A DNA stretch of 64,000 bases from Hsuehochloa calcarea. Its lineage: Eukaryota; Streptophyta; Magnoliopsida; Poales; Poaceae. Below are positions 35,607 through 46,399 of this stretch, piece after piece. The notes under the pieces are model-generated. The model ran no database searches. It was given only the letters and a program-made list of their open reading frames with translations, and was not told the DNA's origin. Location of the stretch: NCBI GenBank assembly GCA_036346395.1, contig CM070615.1, positions 26,469,282 to 26,533,281 of the forward strand, in the 5' to 3' direction. The translations under genes were made by a program, and so were the position numbers. The stretch's first letter is position 1. Every line of letters begins with the position of its first letter.

Positions 35607-36413
35607 TGTCAGTGTATTAGAACCGATCTTACGTAAAGATTATTTGATTCGGGGGGTCTCCTAAAGATGAAATCACGCAGTGTGGTTGACACGGGATGTT
35701 TAGACAGGTTCAGGCCTTCTCCGGGGAGAATAACAACCCTACTCCTGTGTGTGTATGGTATTGACTGTATTCTCGATAATCAAGTAAGAAACTAAGACTA
35801 TTACAGAGAATAGTACTTGTGTTTCCCCTTGACTCGCTCTGTCTTCCCCTCCCCTTCACCCTCTGATTGATGTCTTTATATAGTCGTGAAGAAGTAGCCG
35901 TTTTGTCCTGCGGAAGAGTCGCCCAATTAAGCGATGCTTGGCGCATAATGGCGTGAATTACCGGCGCATTGGCTTCTTCACGCCGTCCGCGATTATCTTC
36001 GAGGTAATGGGGTATTTAAGCACTATTATTACGCGGAATAATAGTGCGTGTGGACCGTTCGGATTCCTTAATCAATTAGACCCACTCGCATGTAGGTTTG
36101 ATTATAAGGTGGTCGTGGTTCACTTGGTCGTAGTAGAACTTACGACTGGGTATAAGTCGTAGTAGAGCTTACGACTGGGTAATGGTCGTAGAAGGACTTA
36201 CGACTAGGTAGTGGTCGTAGAAGGACTTACGACCATGATATAGTCGTAGTAAAACTTACGACTATGGGGGTGATTGTAGAAGATCTTACAATCACTTGGT
36301 AGCCCTCCCCCTCATAAAAATAAGGGGCACTTCTGGAGACTATGTGACATCATATTTACCCATAATAAGAATTATAGATAAAAGATAAAATGAGGATTAC
36401 TGGATCCTCGTCA
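35607..36413 (+). repeat. Solo LTR S3 (807 bp) with hairpin array
   Basis: The segment begins TGTCAGTGTATT and ends TCCTCGTCA. It is flanked by AATGG (35602-35606 and 36414-36418), and unit 1 has the uninterrupted target at about 28030-28044. No internal region is present, so it is a solo LTR or a similarly sized element. The strand is not proven because no PBS or PPT remains. It contains a perfect 10-bp stem hairpin at 36021-36046 and a six-unit 29-bp hairpin array at 36127-36300. Confidence 0.82.
36127..36300. repeat. Six tandem 29-bp hairpin units
   Basis: Units start at 36127, 36156, 36185, 36214, 36243 and 36272, exactly 29 bases apart. Each of the first five has GTCGTA, a short loop and then TACGAC, so each unit folds on itself. 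The sixth has GATTGT and ACAATC, with changes on both arms that keep the pairing. Linkers are 8-9 bases such as TGGGTATAA. Confidence 0.9.
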
Positions 36414-37860
36414 AATGGTTTGTTTGAGTTAGAACCTCCTGAGTCATCCAGGGTTGTTTTCAAATCCGGTGGTTTTGCTCAAACTCTTTCTGGCAAGAAA
36501 GGTGCTTTTACTCCTTCAGTACAGACCCCTCAAAAGGTCCAGTACCATTGCACTTTCTGCATGAAAGAAGGCCATACTGTTGAGTTCTGCTTCCGGAGAG
36601 CAAAACTTGAGAGAAAAGAGAGGATGAGCGCCTTGAGATCCATTAGAGGAATCCCTTCTCCAGCTATCGTCTCTAGAGCTGGGCAGCCCGTTTATCGTAC
36701 AACCTATAGGCCTAGATTTGTAGAGAACTTTGTAGACTCTTTTGGTGGGTCTAGGCAGCATGTTGGATTAGGACATCGTGAGGAGAGGCCACGAGTAGCA
36801 CCTAGACAGGGGGAGTATCGATCTTTTGGTAGATCGTTTCGAAGAGGTCTAGGTGGTTCTCATGTGCATCCTTATGATTTTATTCCTGATCATGTTTCTG
36901 CTGTTTCTACTGCTGCTCCCAGACATCGTGCTTCTCAGTACTGGATTACTCGATCATTTATCACTAACCCCAGTACTGAGGCACATATGTTTTCTGATTG
37001 TGCTTTTTAGGTCCGTCGTGCGAGGAAGGAGGACATATGGCTTGTTTACTCCGGGTGTTCTCGACATATGACCGGAGATTCTAGATGGTTCTCCTCCCTC
37101 ACACGTGCATCCGGCAACGAATTGATTACATTTGGGGATGTTTCTACCGGACCGTGGATCGCAAAGGGCACCGTGCGCGTCAACGACAAGTTCATGCTAA
37201 AAGACGTCGCTTTGGTAAGTAAGCTGAGGTATAATCTTCTATCTGTTTCTCAGCTGCTTGATGAGCGTCTAGAAGTGAGGTTTAAGAGTGGTGAGTGTAG
37301 AGTTCTAGATTCCTCGGGTGAGCTTGTTTTTGAGATCTCCAGATTTGAGAAGATCTTCTGTGCAAATTTCAAGATTTCTTGATTTCAATCCTAGGTGTCT
37401 TGTAGCCTCTGATTCTCATGATCTTGTTTTGTGGCATCGTAGACTTGGGCATATAGGTTTTGATCATCTGTCTAGAGTCAGTTGCAAGGACTTGATTAGA
37501 GGTTTGCCTAGGCTGAAAGCTGTTAGAGATCTTGTGTGCTTGCCCTGTAGACATGGTAAGATGGTGTCTGCTTCCCACCCACCTCTTACCTTGGTAATGA
37601 CTGATGGACCAGGATAGCTTCTTCACTTAGATACAGTTGGTCCTTCTAGAGTTCAGTCAGCTGGTGGGAAATGGTATGTGCTGGTGGTTGTGGATGATTA
37701 CTCCAGGTATTCATGGGTTTATTTTCTCGCCTCTAAGGACGAAGAATTTGGATTCTTTAGAGATTTGGTCCTTAGAATTGCTGTTGATATCCCTGGAGCT
37801 TTGAGAGCCATTAGGAGTGACAATGAGACAGAATTCAAGAATTCTTCTTTTTCTACCTTC
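36414..37860 (+). pseudogene. Copia unit 2 gag end, protease and integrase start
   Basis: This continues unit 2 after S3: second CCHC knuckle (CTFCMKEGHTVEFC), then protease SGCSRHMTG, GAG-pre-integrase LWHRRLGHIGFDHL, and the integrase core start VVVDDYSRYSWVYF. Stops lie near 37008, 37380 and 37617. At about 37857 the sequence jumps from integrase directly to the late RNase H segment LGTSLVSWSSRK. This removes the rest of integrase and all of RT compared with unit 1. Confidence 0.88.
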
Positions 37861-38228
37861 TTGGGCACATCTCTTGTTTCTTGGTCTTCTAGAAAGCAGT
37901 CTTGATTGCACATCCACGCCTAAGGCCGAGTATGTAGTGCACGCGATGGTTGCTCTCAGGTTCTCTGGATTTTGTCCACGCTGCGGGACTATGGGTTATC
38001 CTTGAGAAGTGTTCCTCTTTTCTGTGACAACACTTCGCAATTAATATTGCCAAAACCCAAAGGCAACATTCCGAGGACTAAACATATTGATATTCGATTT
38101 CATTTTCTTAGAGACCATGTTGAGAAAGGTGATGTTGTGCTTCACTTTGTAGAGTCCGAGCAACGACTTGCGGATATTTTCACTAAAGCTCTCGATTCTT
38201 CTCGCTTTCTTCGCTTATGGGAGAGTTA
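37861..38228 (+). pseudogene. Copia unit 2 RNase H C-terminal end
   Basis: After the deletion junction, the sequence gives the RNase H end: KHIDIRFHFLRDHV, then VLHFVESEQRLADIFTKAL, and a stop at 38227-38229. These motifs mark the normal C-terminus of copia pol and are missing from unit 1. Confidence 0.9.
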
Positions 38229-38995
38229 GGGTTATTAGTCCTATTGGGCTGTTTTGAGGGGGAAGTTGATCTTTTTGCATTCATTGTATCATAATGCATT
38301 TTTTTAAAATTATCTTGCATTGTAAAATAAAATCTGTGGAGCTTTGATTATTATCCTTGTATGACTTGATTTCATATTCTATACCTTGTCATATCAAGTG
38401 ATAGTCTGCTAGACTTCTTTTATGGCTCTTCGTGTTTGGCTTAGCTTTTGCCTTGCTAGCTTTATATCTGTGAGCAAATTGAATCAAATCATGTCTTGTT
38501 GGATCTTATGACTAGTTTTGCTCTAGTGATCCTCTTATGATTCTTGCCATGTCATATAGGTTGAATTGAGTCTTGAACTTATTTTGAGATGAAAAATGAG
38601 CTTTTTATCTTCTTAAGTCAAGCAAATGAGAAATGAGATGTTCTGTGCGAAAAAACTGATCTCACCAATCCTTTCTCATGAGACGGCTTGCCATTGCACT
38701 AGGCATGAACTTAGGGGGAGTTTTGGATGACCTAGATCATTCTTTTAAGCTTATCGCTTGAGATGGTTGCGGCAAGGCTTTAGATCTAGCACAGTGAAGA
38801 AAAAAAATCATTTTAGGAAAATGCTCAAAATGCCAAGTGCTTGAGTTTTGCTTCAAAAGTGTACTCTTATTGCTCAAAATGCCTCAGTTCTTGTTTTGAG
38901 TCTCTTTTTACTTATAGACATGGCCTGACTCATTTTTGGTTGCGGTTAGTGAAACTATGATATTAGGCAACTTTTCATGATATTAATTCTGTTTG
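38229..38995 (+). mobile_element. Copia 3' non-coding region of unit 2
   Basis: This AT-rich stretch follows the pol stop. A purine-rich run, TTTTGAGGGGGAAGTTG, lies at 38253-38269. No reading frame with a domain is seen. In a normal copia element the polypurine tract and the 3' LTR would follow this region; here a second RNase H fragment follows instead. Confidence 0.7.
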
Positions 38996-39388
38996 AGGAT
39001 GGAGAGTCCGTGGACCAGAAGGAGTACCGCAGTATGATTGGCTCCCTCCTCTATCTTACAAATACGAGGCGGACATACAATTATTGTATGTCCAGGCGCC
39101 GCTTAGGCTTCCTCGTGCTTTCATCATCGTCAAGACGCGCGCATCTTCGTGTACCTTTAAGATACGCTTGACTTTGGACTCTGGTATTCTTCTTCTTCTG
39201 CTCTCTCAATTCGAGCATTTTCTGATGCTGACTTTGCGGGGTGTAGAGTGGATAGGAAGAGTACTTCTGGCACTTGTCATTTCTTGGGCACATCTCTTGT
39301 TTCTTGGTCTTCTAGAAAACAGTCTTGATTACATGATCCACACCGAGGCCGAGTATGTAGTCGCCGCTGGTTGCTCTCAGGTTCTCTG
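38996..39388 (+). pseudogene. Second RNase H fragment in copia unit 2
   Basis: This repeats the 31110-31508 segment of unit 1 (EYRSMIGSLLYLTNT, then the CHFLGTSLVSWSSRK region) and ends at the same base before the LTR, GGTTCTCTG. It lies downstream of the true pol end at 38228, so it is a duplicated, out-of-order piece. Confidence 0.88.
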
Positions 39389-41295
39389 TGTGGATATCGT
39401 GAGGATATGTGCACGATCTCAGGATGATGAGTCAATTAGCAATGGCTTTGTTGGTTTGTAAAATCTCGCGTTTTGGTTTGTTTAAGGTCGCGGACCACAG
39501 CGGTCCGACAGTTGTGTCGGGCGGTCAGACCGCCCGTGGAGAGGTCCGACCGGCCATGGTGGCCGGTCCGACCGCCAAAATGAAAAGTGGATTTTGGGGC
39601 TAAGCCAAAAATAGGTTGTGTAGGCAAGTGAGGGGAGTCTCCTGGATGTGGTCACATCATTTTTGGAGCTCCCAGTCAAAAGTTCTAATGAGTTGAATAT
39701 TCCAGAAGGTTTCGGATTTTCACGCTGAAAATTTGGCTAAGTCTTTTCGGGCGGTCCGACCGCCGTTGAGGGATCGGTCCGACCGGCCTGAAATCGTCGG
39801 ACCGGCCTTGTGGGGCGGTCAGACCGCCGATGACTTGGAGGTTAGCCAAGTTTGCATTGATGTGTTTTGATTGTGTTTTATGTATGGAGTTCAATGCTTT
39901 ATTGTTACATATTGCATTGTGGAACTAACGTGGGTCAAGTTGTGAAGAACTTGTTCCCGGAAACGGTTTGTTTGTCTATTGCTGTGCAGGTGGCTTGCAG
40001 GTCAATGACGTCAACGGTGGAGTGGATCGGGACTACGCTTGGAGAGCTGAGGTCCAGAACGATCATGGATGTCGGGTGAGGTCGTGTGACTCAAGCATGG
40101 TGCAGAATGGGCGAGATGGATCGAACGGGTAGTTCGGTACAGCTGGTTGGATCAGGCGGTGCGGAAGTCGGTGCGAGTCTCTGGGAGGTTCCGATGGGAT
40201 TCGGACAAGAGAGGCTTGGCGACGTGAAGGGAACCGCTGATCAACCTACACGTGGTGAAGCAGGCGATTGCTTCAATAGTTATGTGTGTGTGGGTCCCAT
40301 GTGTGAGTGGATCCCAAAAGTGAAACCCTAGGCCTCTAGTATAAATAGAAAGGGGGAGATGTAAAACCCCTTGGGAAGCATTCATTTTGAGCCCCTCTTA
40401 CTTTTTCTAGGGTTCCGAGAGAAGAGGAGATGAGAGCTAGGGTTTGGAAAAAGTGTGTGCTCCTTGTGTGAGCTCTTGTCCTCCTTGAGGGAGTGGCTTT
40501 GTAAGCATCTTGTGAGATCAATCAATCTTGTGATGCTTGCTTGAGAGATCATTTGTCTCCCTTTTGTGTTCTTCTCTCTTTTGGATGAATTTGGTGCTTC
40601 CTTGATTCAAGTGTTTAAGCGTGGTCTCTTGACCCATTGTGTCTTGCTTTGATGTGTGGGAATACTCCTAGAATCATCTAAACCATCAACCCCCACAAGC
40701 AAGTCTTGAATCAAAGTTTTTCATATTTCTAGGGTTTGTGCACTTCTTTGTTAAATCCTTGAGAGATCGATTCTGCGAAGTGGATCTGAAGGATCGTCGC
40801 TAGAAATAGGTCTCTAATATCTTTAGGGAGGTGTACTCGAAATTTGGTCAAGTTTCATTGGTCGAATCAAAAGTTGGATCAAATTTCGTTTTGGATTTGG
40901 GCTTGATTTTTCAGTACTGGACTGTACTGGTCTGACCGGTTTTATAACGGCGGTCTGACCGCCCGCTTTTCAGACCGCTAGTACTGCCGGGTTGAATCGA
41001 TATCCAACGGTCTGACCGCCAGTTAGTAGCCGGTCCGACCGCTCGTTGACTGTCGGTCAGACCGCCCTTGGTAGCCGGTCAGACCGTCTGTTCCCAGATC
41101 AGCCCTTTGAGATTAAGTCTCCATTTGTGTCGTGTGGTTGTTGGGGTATCGAATTCAGCACAAGGCTTCCACTGTGCGTTTACTGATCTTCTTAGCTCTC
41201 GTAGCTAAAGGAGTAAAGTTCGTGTTGAATTTGATTTAGGCGAGAAAGTTGAGAAAGCGCCTATTCACCCCCCTAGTCGCCTTTACGGTCCTACA
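39389..41295 (+). repeat. Copia LTR3 (3' end of array)
   Basis: It begins TGTGGATATCGTGAGG and ends ACGGTCCTACA, followed by the right TSD ACAGC (41296-41300). It carries the TATA box 40340-40347 and the GGTCNGACC clusters. It is closer to LTR1 than to LTR2 over most of its length. Confidence 0.92.
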
Positions 41296-41506
41296 ACAGC
41301 TGACGCAGCTTGAGGTTCTGCGACCGGATGAGCGGTGAGGAGAGCCTGCGGCGGATGAGCACTGAGGCAATCTCTCTCAGCAGCACCAGCCAGACTCCTC
41401 GGGCGAAGATGAAGACACAATGACGGACGCGTCACGACCACGCCACGGCCGGTGGGCGACCACGGCCACGGGCCGCTTCACAACCACAGCCTCTGCCTCT
41501 TGCCAT
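41296..41506 (-). pseudogene. Element C gag N-terminus
   Basis: The minus-strand start is the ATG at 41506-41504, giving MARGRGCGCEAARGRGRP, an Arg/Gly-rich start often seen in gypsy gag. A frame break follows within about 30 codons. The sequence then leads to the insertion site of T and continues at 23957. Bases 41296-41300 are the right TSD of T. Confidence 0.65.
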
Positions 41507-41711
41507 CTAAGAACACCACAGTAAATAAAACTAGACATTTAGCTTAACAGTAATATAAGCACAAAAACAATTCAACAACTGCTCACTAAATGAGACACAT
41601 CAATGGAAATGTGGAAGCAATAAATTACCCAACACCTCTTACTGTGAACAATGTGTCATTTTAAGTTTTTTCTATTAACCACGGACCTAAAGCCCGCCTC
41701 GATACCTAATC
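41507..41711 (-). mobile_element. Leader and primer binding site of element C
   Basis: This untranslated leader lies between the 5' LTR and gag. Adjacent to the LTR (41694-41710) the minus strand reads TTAGGTATCGAGGCGGG. It resembles the tRNA-Met site TGGTATCAGAGCC with several changes, so it is a decayed primer site. Confidence 0.6.
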
Positions 41712-43937
41712 TGTAACACCCTGGCTATTCGGAAGCCAAGATGTCAGCTAAATAATCTAACATACAACCATAAAGCGGAAGAATTTAAACAATATCTCAT
41801 CTAATGACATAAAGAGATCAACATATAATAGAATAAATGCAGAATATAGTCCAATCCAATGACGGTTCACAAACTCCAACTATTCAAGTCTAATGAATCC
41901 ACTAAGATGGTTATATCGAAGGAGTAATTAAGGATCATAAGCAGTTATTTAATCATCTTTAATATAGAGAAAGATATCATCCAACATCTAACTCTATTTA
42001 TTACAGTTCATCACTTAACAAATGAAAGACAAGAACCAAGTCATATTATTGAAACTTGAATATGGTGAAGTGAATAAATAGTACATGTCTACTCCTTCTC
42101 AAATGCCATCATCAACGATCACCTAAAATAAACAACAAAAGCAAGAATGAGTTCGAGACTCAGCAAGTACAGAGAATAATTTGAACTACATTGAACATGA
42201 ACAATACAGTATCATTAAGAATATGAACATAGAACTGACAGGAACATATGAATGAATGGAATGAATGAACTACACTTCTGCTTATACCGGTATAGCTAGT
42301 GACACACCTGTCGGTGTTCACTTAGGCCTGCATTTAACAAAATACAGGGATCCAAGACCCGTATGAAGAACGTTTCATACGGGGATCCAAATCTGCCCAC
42401 ATTGGAATGGTGGGTCTTACGTGCCCATACTGGAATTGAGGGATCTTTAATTTCCACTCCCGTGGAAGAAACATGAACAAATGAATGAATGGAATAAAAC
42501 ATGAATAATGAAAGACATTATCTCTTTCAACATGGATTAACGGTATGAAAAGAACATGAAGCATTGAATGTAATCATGGATCATAGAAATAACAGTATGA
42601 ATACAACCACTCATCATTCATCAACGTAAAGAATTTCAATATATTTGCCTTCCGCTCTGCGAAGCGTTATGAGGCAAGATGGAAGCTGCTACACTTGAAT
42701 TTCCCCCTCCTACACCAATTAAATATATTTGAATGAGGAACCATGTGAACAGGACCTCGCTCGAACCATCTAATCGTAGCATCCTAACCCAAGTATCATA
42801 AATTCGATCTACTCACATAAACCAATATTCTAACAGGACTACAATCTGGATAGCAAGTACAAAATAAATCATAACTAATGATCTGAGACACGAAATGGAG
42901 TGCTCTTAGATCCTATGGAAAGATAACAAATATATCTAAAAAATTCTAGTTGGCGATATCTATCAATTCAGCCAAAAGAATATGCTAACAGGTAGATGAA
43001 AGTATAAGATGAATCTGTCTCAGGCGAAAAAGACAAAGAGAAAGAACATATCACAATTTTTAATCTACAACTCCGATTAGGGTGTTCTTTATCATTATGG
43101 AAAGGTTATAAAAATTTATACAATAACCTAGTGGGGTGAAAATCCTGAATCTTCAATTATCATAATCATAATTTAAAAGACATCTTGACAGTTCAATCTC
43201 GTCAGGAAATCAGGACAGCATGGAAACATCAGACCATAAATTTTCATTCGTACATTTCAATTAGCTGTTCTAGGCGGCTAGGGAAAGCTAAGAACAATAT
43301 CTAAATATCTCTATGTGATGGAAATCTCCAATTCGGCCTCTAAGAACCCAAAATCGGCCGCACAACCTACTAGACAGAATTGAAAATCTAACGGTAGCAA
43401 TTCGATCCAATCAATCTAATCGAATTCGCATCAAATAAGCATCAAATAGCGAAACAAGCTCTTCATTACCCTTGAAGACTCGCAGGAAGACGATGATCAA
43501 TCTCCCAAAGAACCTCCCCTTCCACCTTCTTCCTGCCTTCTTTTGGCCGGCCACCGAGGTAGCAGCTCCAGCGGGAGGGTCGACTGGAGATGAGGGCAGG
43601 AGGAGGCGGCTTGGTGATGACCTTGGAGGGCGGCACTAGGGAGATGAGGCGCCAGGGAGGGAGAGGAAAGGGGTGGCGGCTGCCCTTGGGGAGATGGAGG
43701 CTCAAGAGGTGAGGGGGGATTTGTGGCTGCTAGGGTTGGGAGGAGGGAAGGGTGGAGCCTCCCCCCCGTCCATATGCCCCCTCTTGGGCCTTCTAGGCTG
43801 CGGCCCATGGCCCAAGTTGGCGGAGTTTCACTGAAAAGTCCCTTTTTAATTCCATTATTCGCTGGTTGAATACTTTGTTGTTAAGAGAAATTCCAAATTG
43901 AATAAAGTTCTCTTTAATCGTCTTTTGGGATATTACA
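41712..43937 (-). repeat. 5' LTR of gypsy element C
   Basis: This 2226-bp LTR begins TGTAACACCCTGG and ends GGGATATTACA on the plus strand. It matches 1328-3565 along its length with scattered substitutions. It is flanked outside by GTTCC, one base different from the left TSD GTTCA. Confidence 0.9.
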
Positions 43938-46399
43938 GTTCCACTATTTCTACACAACCTCATTAGCCTCCAAGGTTCTAGCATAAAACACCTAACTAAA
44001 TTTTCAATCTCTAAGGGTCATATAAATGTATTTCGATGTAAGTGATATGAAAACCCTCGAACCTGATGACTAAAATTCCCATAATCTAAACATAATCATT
44101 CATTAACAGCCACATGAAAATATAGTCTCAACCAAATTATCTTTAGAAAGATTCTAACTCCTGAAGGGTTACTCACTGAAGCCTAGTCATATCTAGCAGT
44201 AATTAAACAATTCCCTGCTATACCATTAATCGTCGTAGCAATCAGATTACTTCGCTAATCCAACTCTCAGTAAACAACGTCGTCATAATACACCTACACC
44301 CTTGCAAATTACCCAGTCGTGCTACCCTAATAAATTGATCAAGATCCCTATATTTTCGATAATTCTAATGTTTCCATCAAATGAACTGAAATCTTGGACC
44401 ACAAAGTTACTATAGGTTCTACTAGTTGCAACATCATAATCAATTTGCTCCAAGGACAACCATTCTATTAAATCAAATCCCCTTCAAGGATTATTCCAAA
44501 GAGTCAATTTATCACTCGATGCATCTCAAAAACTTGATATCTAAAGTCTCACAAAAACCATCTACTTGACCACCACTATCCAGTTGCCACTTTTCAGCCT
44601 ACAAGACTCCTCAACACAAATCGGTTAATCCTTCCTCAGAAGGAAAGGCAAATAGAGATAGTTTCAGTACACAGAAAAACGTTACTCCTCGCAGTAGACA
44701 CGAGACCAAGGGAAATAGTCAAATAACAGCGATCTCGAAAAATACAAGAGACCACAGTTGAGGGCACAAATTCCGTTAGAAGAGAATATCAAACCTCAGC
44801 AAATAAGAAGAAAACACTGCTTTTGGAACTCGAGAAACCCCTATGTAGCCAATAACAAAGTTAAGTATGCTTTGGAAAACTGCAAGCTACAAAAGTCGAG
44901 TCCAACCTAAAAGACCTCCATTGCGCTCTCTCTTTTATCCAAGGATATAATTTCTCTCTGATTGTAATATTTTTTCTAACTCAAATAAAAGAGACTCTAA
45001 GTTCAAATCACATTAATCACTTAAGAATCAAATAGAACTTTTTCCAACACTTCGCCTTACTCAATAATTTTTAGCTACTACCCGAATCATGAGGTCCCGA
45101 AGATCACAAACGCAAAACTGAAGGCATTTTCACCTCTTCTATATCACAAAAGGAAATCAAATTACTTTCTTTCTAAAAGGGTCATCACTACTCCAACAAG
45201 TCACAAGCCTTTGCAGACCTCCTTTTACAAGAATCATTATCGTTATCTCCTTCATTACAAAACCCCCAAGGGCTCACCAAATGGTTCCATACTACATATT
45301 TCATTTCATCCTCAAATTAAGACTATACCAAAATCTTACAATCTCACTACATCAACCACTTTATTTTAGAGGGAATCTACTACACAAGTTAAAAGGTTAA
45401 GTCAAAACCCTTTCATCGTAGACATGCTGTCATCCGACTATTTCACAACCATGTCGGCATTAGCCATCTATTGCATCATATGAGTTCAGCTCTTATAGAT
45501 GCTCAAGACCACAAATCAACGCACTACGCTTGCACTTCAACCATTGTTGCTATCAACTAGCTTTATCATGAAATCTATATGCTACCTACTTTCCTTGCCA
45601 AATCACAAGAGCAATTACAAACACATATTCAACTGTCCTACCTCACATCCATAATTTGGTACAAAATCGCAATAAAACTCCAAGAATCGAAATCTTCCAT
45701 CATTCAAAGGTCTCACAACATTGCAACCAAATTCATCACATCGTTCTTTAATCCCACAAGTTTAGCAACCTAAACAATTTTAATGGTCAAACCAGTTCGT
45801 CAATATTCCACACTTCTTGATGACTCCTTTAACTTCAATTAGGTATAGACATACCCTTAATCATAGTTCATCAAGAACTACTACAAAACACCATCAAATT
45901 AATCGTCTTCCCTTCCAAGGATCTTAGTTAAGATCAATTACGCACCACCCTACAGACCCAACTTAATAATCCATATCATATACATTCATTTCTTTGATTA
46001 TAACCTCTCACTGGACCACGAGAAGACATTGCTAAAGGGTTTAACATTTTCTTTCATAAAAGAGAACCATTCAACTTCGACACTCAAAATACCCAAAAGT
46101 GTTACATTGAGTCAAAGCTTCCACGTAATAAAGGACTTACAAAAAGAAACGTTCATTATCCGAATCATCAAGCGAAATAAATGGGTTATGTTTACCATTA
46201 AAAAAGACAAAACTCCAATACAAATGTCAATCTTGACAATTAACCAAGTTTACCATTCGTAAGAGTAACTCAACAGTTGGGAAAACAATAGTTGCTTTAA
46301 GGGACAAATTAAACCAATGGAAACTCATCAACCTTTCTCAAAACAACCCAAAAGAAATTCGTCAACCACAACTGGACAAGAGTTGACCAAATTTGAATT
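43938..46399 (-). mobile_element. Element D, 5' internal part, no domain recognised
   Basis: This sequence lies between the C insertion and the D 5' LTR. It is AT-rich with many stops on both strands, and I see no gag, protease, RT or integrase motif. Assignment to D rests on position. The right boundary with the LTR is approximate because no clear PBS or TG start was found. Confidence 0.5.

Larger units (their letters stand above)
23963..41295 (+). mobile_element. Tandem Ty1/copia array T: LTR1-INT1-LTR2-INT2-LTR3
   Basis: Three related LTRs of 1905, 1931 and 1907 bp (23963-25867, 31509-33439, 39389-41295) bracket two internal regions (25868-31508 and 33440-39388). The TSD ACAGC flanks only the outer ends. 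Domain order gag, protease, integrase, RT, RNase H is copia-type, and the long gag with a coiled-coil extension suggests a Maximus/SIRE-like lineage. The layout is expected from unequal recombination between LTRs of two related copies, or from insertion of an already tandem cDNA. Both units have premature stops, and INT2 lacks RT. Confidence 0.9.
1328..43937 (-). mobile_element. Ty3/gypsy retrotransposon C, carrying three insertions
   Basis: C is a complete but inactivated minus-strand Ty3/gypsy element. Its LTRs are 1328-3565 and 41712-43937, flanked by GTTCA (1323-1327) and GTTCC (43938-43942), a target-site duplication with one mismatch. Removing the inserts S1 (4703-8301), L (11559-23600) and T (23963-41295), each with one TSD copy, leaves about 9.6 kb: two LTRs of 2.2 kb and about 5.2 kb internal. 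On the minus strand the order is PBS, gag, protease, RT, RNase H, integrase and PPT, which is the gypsy order. Every coding domain is interrupted by an insertion, stop or frameshift. A family name from rice, such as a RIRE-type element, is possible but was not tested. Confidence 0.9.

Noticed and set aside
36127..36300. CRISPR-like array of 29-bp spaced repeats
   Set aside because: Repeats adjoin almost directly with 8-9 base linkers that are themselves similar, the genome is a plant, and it sits inside an LTR with a TSD.
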